DNA of 43,028 nt from an uncultured Scytonema sp. (GTDB lineage: Bacteria > Cyanobacteriota > Cyanobacteriia > Cyanobacteriales > Nostocaceae). The translations under genes were made by a program, and so were the position numbers. Below, one piece after another: positions 38,953-43,028 of this stretch (within the stretch, counting starts at the first letter, position 1; each line of letters begins with the position of its first letter). The DNA is taken from contig CALMVQ010000182.1 of the NCBI GenBank assembly GCA_937873135.1, positions 1-43,028 on the forward strand. The letters are read 5' to 3'. The notes below the pieces were generated by a model. The model searched no databases. It was not told the origin of the DNA and was given only the letters and a program-made list of their open reading frames with translations.

Positions 38953-40275
38953 ATGAGTCTATTAAAACCATCAGAGGATATCAATATGGTATCCTCATTA
39001 AAAGTAAACATAGTTGCACGAAGAATAGGGAGATTTGCTTTAACAGGAATTGTTACCTGTATTATTGGTACATTAGCAATTTTTGAAGGTTATAAAAACT
39101 ATTGGAACAAGACAATATTCCGCGTTCAAACTGTTGATTTTAACTTGTTGTCTCACACTCTACCGACAAAGCTATCTTACACTATTGTTCAAAATAAGAA
39201 TGGTGCCAAGCAAAAGTTACAGACAACCTCTTTAACCATAGGTATTTTGACGAATTCCAGCAATTACAATGACTTAGCAGCTTACTTACGCTCTGAGTTA
39301 GGAAATAAAGTCCAAGTCACAATAGATGGCAATGAATCAATTTCCTATGGAGATGTCAGGAATCGAATTGCGCGTAAAGAGTGGGACATTGTGTTTGCTC
39401 ACTCTCCTATGCTTTCCGTAGCAGCGAAAGAAAACGGTTACACTTTTGCCGCTCGGATGTTTGCAAATAATCCTCCATACTATCAAGCTAGTTTATTTGT
39501 GAAATCAAATAGCCCTATTCAATCTCTGAGTGACTTGAAAACCAAAACGACTATTGCTTTTGGAGATTTCAATTCTGCATCCAGTTTCTACATGCCTACC
39601 TATGATTTGTTTGGCAAAACTCTACGTGTAGATATGGGACATCGAGGTCAAAAAATTATAGAAATGGTCAGAAATAGGGAAGCTGATGTGGGTGCGGCTG
39701 CTTATGATGCAGTCAAAAACGATCCAAATTTAAGAGTTATTCATCTCAGCCGTCAAATTCCAGGGTCAAATGTTTATTTATCACCTAACCTTTCTCATTC
39801 AGATCGCGAAACTCTCAAACAAGCTCTTCTCAATGCACCTGCTAGTATTAAAAATAAAGCTAACTATGATGCTGGTCAAGAACCTGATTACTCATACTTT
39901 GTCAAAATCTCTCAAAAATCCGAAGAAGTTTTGAGATGTGCAGATTTTCAACACAATCCTGTTGATTTTTTCTGCTCTAACAGCACGGCTGCCCAAAACA
40001 ATCACAACTCAGACAATACTCCGAATATAGAAGGACGAATCAATGGATGGAGTCATCAAGATGGTAGTACAGAGCAGCTAAATTTATCAGGAAGAGACAA
40101 TAAAGTTTATTTAGTTATAATACCCCGACAAATTCTCAACCAAATTCCAGGTGCTTCTAACTTATTGGCTTTACAAGGTAAAGATGTTAGGGCTGTTGGC
40201 GTCACACCAAGAGAAATAGGAAAGGGTAATTTTGAATTAAAAATTACCCAGCCTGATCAACTAGTCATATTATAA
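38953..40275 (+). CDS. Membrane-anchored PhnD-like periplasmic binding protein
   Basis: The 440-residue protein has one N-terminal membrane helix (about 28-46). A PhnD-type substrate-binding domain (about 90-300) follows: TIGILTNSSNYNDLAAYLRSEL, WDIVFAHSPMLSVAAKENG, SLFVKSNSPIQSLSDLKTKTTIAFGD and MVRNREADVGAAAYDAV. An extra C-terminal domain (about 340-440) has not been recognised. Members bind phosphonate or related ligands, but no permease or ATPase gene is next to it. A second ATG occurs at residue 12. Confidence 0.8.
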   Translation: MSLLKPSEDINMVSSLKVNIVARRIGRFALTGIVTCIIGTLAIFEGYKNYWNKTIFRVQTVDFNLLSHTLPTKLSYTIVQNKNGAKQKLQTTSLTIGILTNSSNYNDLAAYLRSELGNKVQVTIDGNESISYGDVRNRIARKEWDIVFAHSPMLSVAAKENGYTFAARMFANNPPYYQASLFVKSNSPIQSLSDLKTKTTIAFGDFNSASSFYMPTYDLFGKTLRVDMGHRGQKIIEMVRNREADVGAAAYDAVKNDPNLRVIHLSRQIPGSNVYLSPNLSHSDRETLKQALLNAPASIKNKANYDAGQEPDYSYFVKISQKSEEVLRCADFQHNPVDFFCSNSTAAQNNHNSDNTPNIEGRINGWSHQDGSTEQLNLSGRDNKVYLVIIPRQILNQIPGASNLLALQGKDVRAVGVTPREIGKGNFELKITQPDQLVIL

Positions 40276-40413
40276 ACTTCATTTTTTTCATCTTTTTAAC
40301 CATGATCGCATCCCGTAACTGTACTAGACACAGAGTATGCCTAGAGAGTTGCTTTGAAACAAGATACTCGCTGATGAATGCAGTGAGTCGAAAATAATTT
40401 AGGAGATATTTTT

Positions 40414-42294
40414 ATGGCTTTAATGGTACCCGATACTATTCCATCAAAGGCGAGTCAAGGAGAGAAGCGATTATACAAAACTCTACAATATGAATTACCG
40501 GATGATTGCTATGTTTGGTATGAACCAATAGTGAAAGGACTTTACCCCGATTTTATTATTTTAGGACCAACATTAGGATTATTGATTTTGGAGGTGAAGG
40601 GTTGGGGATCTCATCAAATTGTGAGTGCCAACAGCCAGTTCTTTGAAATCAAAAATGGTGAAAAACTTACTGAGAAACAACAGTCCCCGTTACGCCAGGG
40701 TAAAGGCTACTTGGATGCAATCCTTGATAAGCTCAAGCAATACTCGGTTCTCACTCAGCCGGATGGTGACTACCAAGGTAAGTTGAGCTTTCCAGTAGGT
40801 GTTGGTGTTGTCATGTCGAACATGACAGTGACTCAGGCACAGAATGAAAATATTTATTCCCTTTTGGAACAGCCTCAAGTTGTCTACCGAGATGAGTTAA
40901 TAGAATGGGATGGAATTGGCGAAAGGGAGTTAATGCGACGCTTGGAGAGCATGTTTACAACTCGCTTTAAGTTTTTAGCACTTACTGATGACCAAATTAG
41001 CACGATTCAAGGCATTTTATACCCAGAAAAGGCAATTAAAGAAACAAGAGCTACCTTTAAGAGTGTTCCGGGTGATGCTCAACCCGTTCCAGATAGCTCG
41101 ATTATTTTGACTTTAGACATTGAGCAAGAACGTTTGGCAGCAGATATTCGAGATGGGCATCGCCTGTTTTATGGGGTGGCAGGTTCCGGCAAGACACTGA
41201 TTTTGCTATCCCGTGCCAAGCTTTTGGCAAACCGCTTGGTAGGGCATCGCGTCTTGGTGCTATGCTTTAATATTACACTGGCAGCATATCTGCGCTCGCT
41301 AATTCACGACGAAAGCCACAACCCCCTCTACAACGAACGGATAGAGGTGATTCACTTCCACGGCTGGGCAAAGAAAATCCTCGGCAGACTTCCCAATCCC
41401 CAACAAGTCACGGAAGACTATGACGAGGTGTTGGGCGAAAAATTGCGAGAGGCGATCGCAAAGCTTCCTCTAGAACAAAAATGGGATGCAATTTTGGTAG
41501 ATGAGGCGCACACCTTCTCTCCTAGCTGGTTTCAGTGTTGTGTCGCCGCACTCAAAGATCCTGAAAACGGTAATTTAATGATTGTTTCAGATGGTTCTCA
41601 AAAACTCTACAAGCGTCGTAAATTTACCTGGAAATCTGTAGGAATTAAAGTGCACGGCGGACAGCGTTCTAAGAAATTATCGCAAAACTACCGAAATACT
41701 CAAGAAATTTTATCTGCTGCGTGGAGTGTTCTGGTACCTGCAACTTCAAATGAAGTAGAGGAAGAAACAACCTTCCCAATTATCCAGCCAAAGATTGCTC
41801 TTTGTCACGGTCAACGTCCAGTTTTGCAAATCCAAGCCAATCGAGAATGTGAAGTTCAAGCAGTTGTAACTCAAGTTCAAAAGCTTCAGAACAGTGGTTA
41901 TGAACCAAGAGATATCGCTATTTTGTATCGATACCTCACACGCTACGACACTCCATTATTTAACAAGCTGCAAAAACAACTTCAGGACTTAGGTTTGGGT
42001 TGTTACTGGGTAACAGAAAATAGGGACTCCTACGGCAATCATCGAGAAGGGGTACGGTTGATTACGGCTCATTCTTCTCTAGGATTGGAGTTTAAAGCAG
42101 TACTGATTCTTTGGGTACAGCAGTTTGGCGATCGCCACTCTCAAGAACCCGAAGCAGCAGTTCTCGCCAGAAGACTATTATACGTTGCGATGACTCGCGC
42201 TCAAGAACAACTCTATCTTTTTGGTTCTAGTGATACACCGATTCTGGATGAGTTAAGGCAGAGTCAGTGTTTTGAACTGGTGAACTGCCTGTGA
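40414..42294 (+). CDS. NERD-domain nuclease fused to a UvrD-like SF1 helicase
   Basis: The 626-residue protein starts with a NERD nuclease-related domain (about 15-175) containing D46 (YPDFIIL) and E60/K62 (LILEVKGWG) in the D-E-x-K pattern. The SF1 helicase core follows: Walker A GVAGSGKT (254-261), LVDEAHTF (361-368), LSQNYRNT, ITAHSSLGLEFKAV and LLYVAMTRAQEQLYLF. It should unwind and perhaps cleave DNA, and is a candidate phage-defence or repair enzyme. AGGAG lies 8 bases before the ATG at 40414. Confidence 0.9.
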   Translation: MALMVPDTIPSKASQGEKRLYKTLQYELPDDCYVWYEPIVKGLYPDFIILGPTLGLLILEVKGWGSHQIVSANSQFFEIKNGEKLTEKQQSPLRQGKGYLDAILDKLKQYSVLTQPDGDYQGKLSFPVGVGVVMSNMTVTQAQNENIYSLLEQPQVVYRDELIEWDGIGERELMRRLESMFTTRFKFLALTDDQISTIQGILYPEKAIKETRATFKSVPGDAQPVPDSSIILTLDIEQERLAADIRDGHRLFYGVAGSGKTLILLSRAKLLANRLVGHRVLVLCFNITLAAYLRSLIHDESHNPLYNERIEVIHFHGWAKKILGRLPNPQQVTEDYDEVLGEKLREAIAKLPLEQKWDAILVDEAHTFSPSWFQCCVAALKDPENGNLMIVSDGSQKLYKRRKFTWKSVGIKVHGGQRSKKLSQNYRNTQEILSAAWSVLVPATSNEVEEETTFPIIQPKIALCHGQRPVLQIQANRECEVQAVVTQVQKLQNSGYEPRDIAILYRYLTRYDTPLFNKLQKQLQDLGLGCYWVTENRDSYGNHREGVRLITAHSSLGLEFKAVLILWVQQFGDRHSQEPEAAVLARRLLYVAMTRAQEQLYLFGSSDTPILDELRQSQCFELVNCL

Positions 42295-42480
42295 AGTAAC
42301 GAGGGAAATGCCTGCTAACACCCTACCATAAACGCCATATTTTCTCAGTGAAATTGCGTAATTCAAAGAATTGTTTATCCGAATTTTCAGTAATGTTACT
42401 AAGGACATTGTATTAATAAAAATTTAAGATATTTACATCAGGGTGTTTATACACGTTTTTCTTTAAACTATAAAAACGAC

Positions 42481-42507
42481 ACGTGGCGTTTAGGCGTCAC
42501 GTTTTTT
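42481..42507 (+). terminator. Rho-independent terminator after the NERD-helicase gene
   Basis: ACGTGGCG (42481-42488) pairs with CGTCACGT (42495-42502), including one G-T pair, and six T's follow. It lies 187 bases after the stop codon. Confidence 0.6.
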
Positions 42508-42957
42508 GCTATTGAATCTCGGTTGAAGCCGTTGATTCGGGAAGAGTAAGAAAGAAAGGTTTTTCTACAAATTTGCTTTGTTCGGTAAGGGGGGATAGGC
42601 GAATAAGGAGGAATTTCCGCTCTTGCTTGCCTTCCTCCTCTTTTTCTTAGAAAAGTTTACCTCTTAACAATTCCCCAGATCCAGGTCTATTCTCAATGAT
42701 TCAGATCACTTAAGTGGTTGAGGTAGATCAATGCGATCGCGCTATTCATGGAGGATGATCTAATTGGAATAAGTTGTGCTTGTCTGTTGCTCGTACCAAA
42801 GCTTGAACTGCTCGTAACGGGTAATGGAGAAGAACTTATTACCCAATTCGCAATTCCCAATCTCAACGAAACAGCAAAAAAGCTGGAAACACTTTGTTAA
42901 GATTTGTGGACAAAATAGTCAATATAATATATGCGAGTGCATCTTAAATAAGAAACA

Positions 42958-42975
42958 CCCCAGCGTGAACTGGGG
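42958..42975 (-). terminator. Possible terminator for a gene to the right
   Basis: CCCCAG and CTGGGG form a 6-bp stem with a 6-base loop. On the minus strand TGTTTCTTATTT follows the stem, so it could end a leftward gene outside the window. Confidence 0.4.
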
Positions 42976-43028
42976 CTTAGTACAGCGTTGCATTAATTCG
43001 TAGCGAATTTATCCATCATCTGTGCGAC

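Larger units (their letters stand above)
42295..43028. other. Right end of the window, no gene recognised
   Basis: About 730 bases hold a terminator at 42481, a CT-rich piece at about 42620-42650, and a CCCCAG/CTGGGG hairpin at 42958-42975. No coding region was supported on either strand. Confidence 0.5.

Overview
The window looks like chromosomal DNA of a filamentous, probably heterocystous (Nostocales-type) cyanobacterium. The evidence is abundant HIP1 octamers (GCGATCGC), several families of short palindromic intergenic repeats typical of these genomes, and housekeeping genes of cyanobacterial type (tgt, cobS, mnmG, comF). No RNA genes and no transposase genes were recognised. Most protein names rest on motifs and family resemblance read by eye, without a database search.

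Region 1 (1-7.8 kb) is a defence-like accessory block. It opens with a minimal CRISPR array (two full repeats plus a degenerate last one) followed by a bidirectional terminator. Two divergent NYN-domain (PIN-like) ribonuclease genes follow, the leftward one membrane-anchored. The rightward one heads a run of same-strand genes: a coiled-coil membrane protein, a 65-residue ubiquitin/ThiS-like protein ending in glycine, an E2-like protein, a fused JAMM-deubiquitinase/E1 protein, and an HtpX-like M48 membrane protease. Together they look like a bacterial ubiquitin-like conjugation system tied to an RNase and to membrane proteins, and this is the best candidate for a little-described system. A PIN-toxin/antitoxin pair lies between the M48 gene and a 72-bp duplicate of its 3' end.

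Region 2 (7.8-18.8 kb) is a type III-B (Cmr) CRISPR effector locus: csx3 fused to a P-loop domain, cas10/cmr2 (GGDD cyclase motif, no HD nuclease domain), cmr3, a cmr5 remnant, a double-RAMP gene, a CARF-RelE-like effector, cmr4, intact cmr5, and a second double-RAMP gene broken by one in-frame TAA. The layout implies cyclic oligoadenylate signalling (Cas10 makes it, the CARF effector reads it, Csx3 degrades it) and an internal duplication of a cmr5/RAMP block. Cmr4 appears to lack the usual catalytic Asp. No cas1, cas2 or cas6 is present in the window.

Region 3 (18.8-27.4 kb) begins with a MITE-like element carrying target-site duplications. It holds a DUF433/PIN toxin-antitoxin pair, tgt, a small conserved gene, cobS, a secreted PPC-domain protein, comF, a GNAT acetyltransferase, a third toxin-antitoxin pair (Phd/PIN), and a VanY-like carboxypeptidase.

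Region 4 (27.4-43.0 kb) starts with a two-gene ABC-type ATPase plus Toprim-like pair, a likely anti-phage module of OLD/PARIS-like logic, divergent from mnmG. It continues with a proline-rich membrane protein, repeat clusters, an aldo/keto reductase, a dienelactone hydrolase, an AraC regulator, a small membrane protein, a membrane-anchored PhnD-like binding protein and a NERD-domain SF1 helicase, and ends in about 730 bp with no recognised gene.
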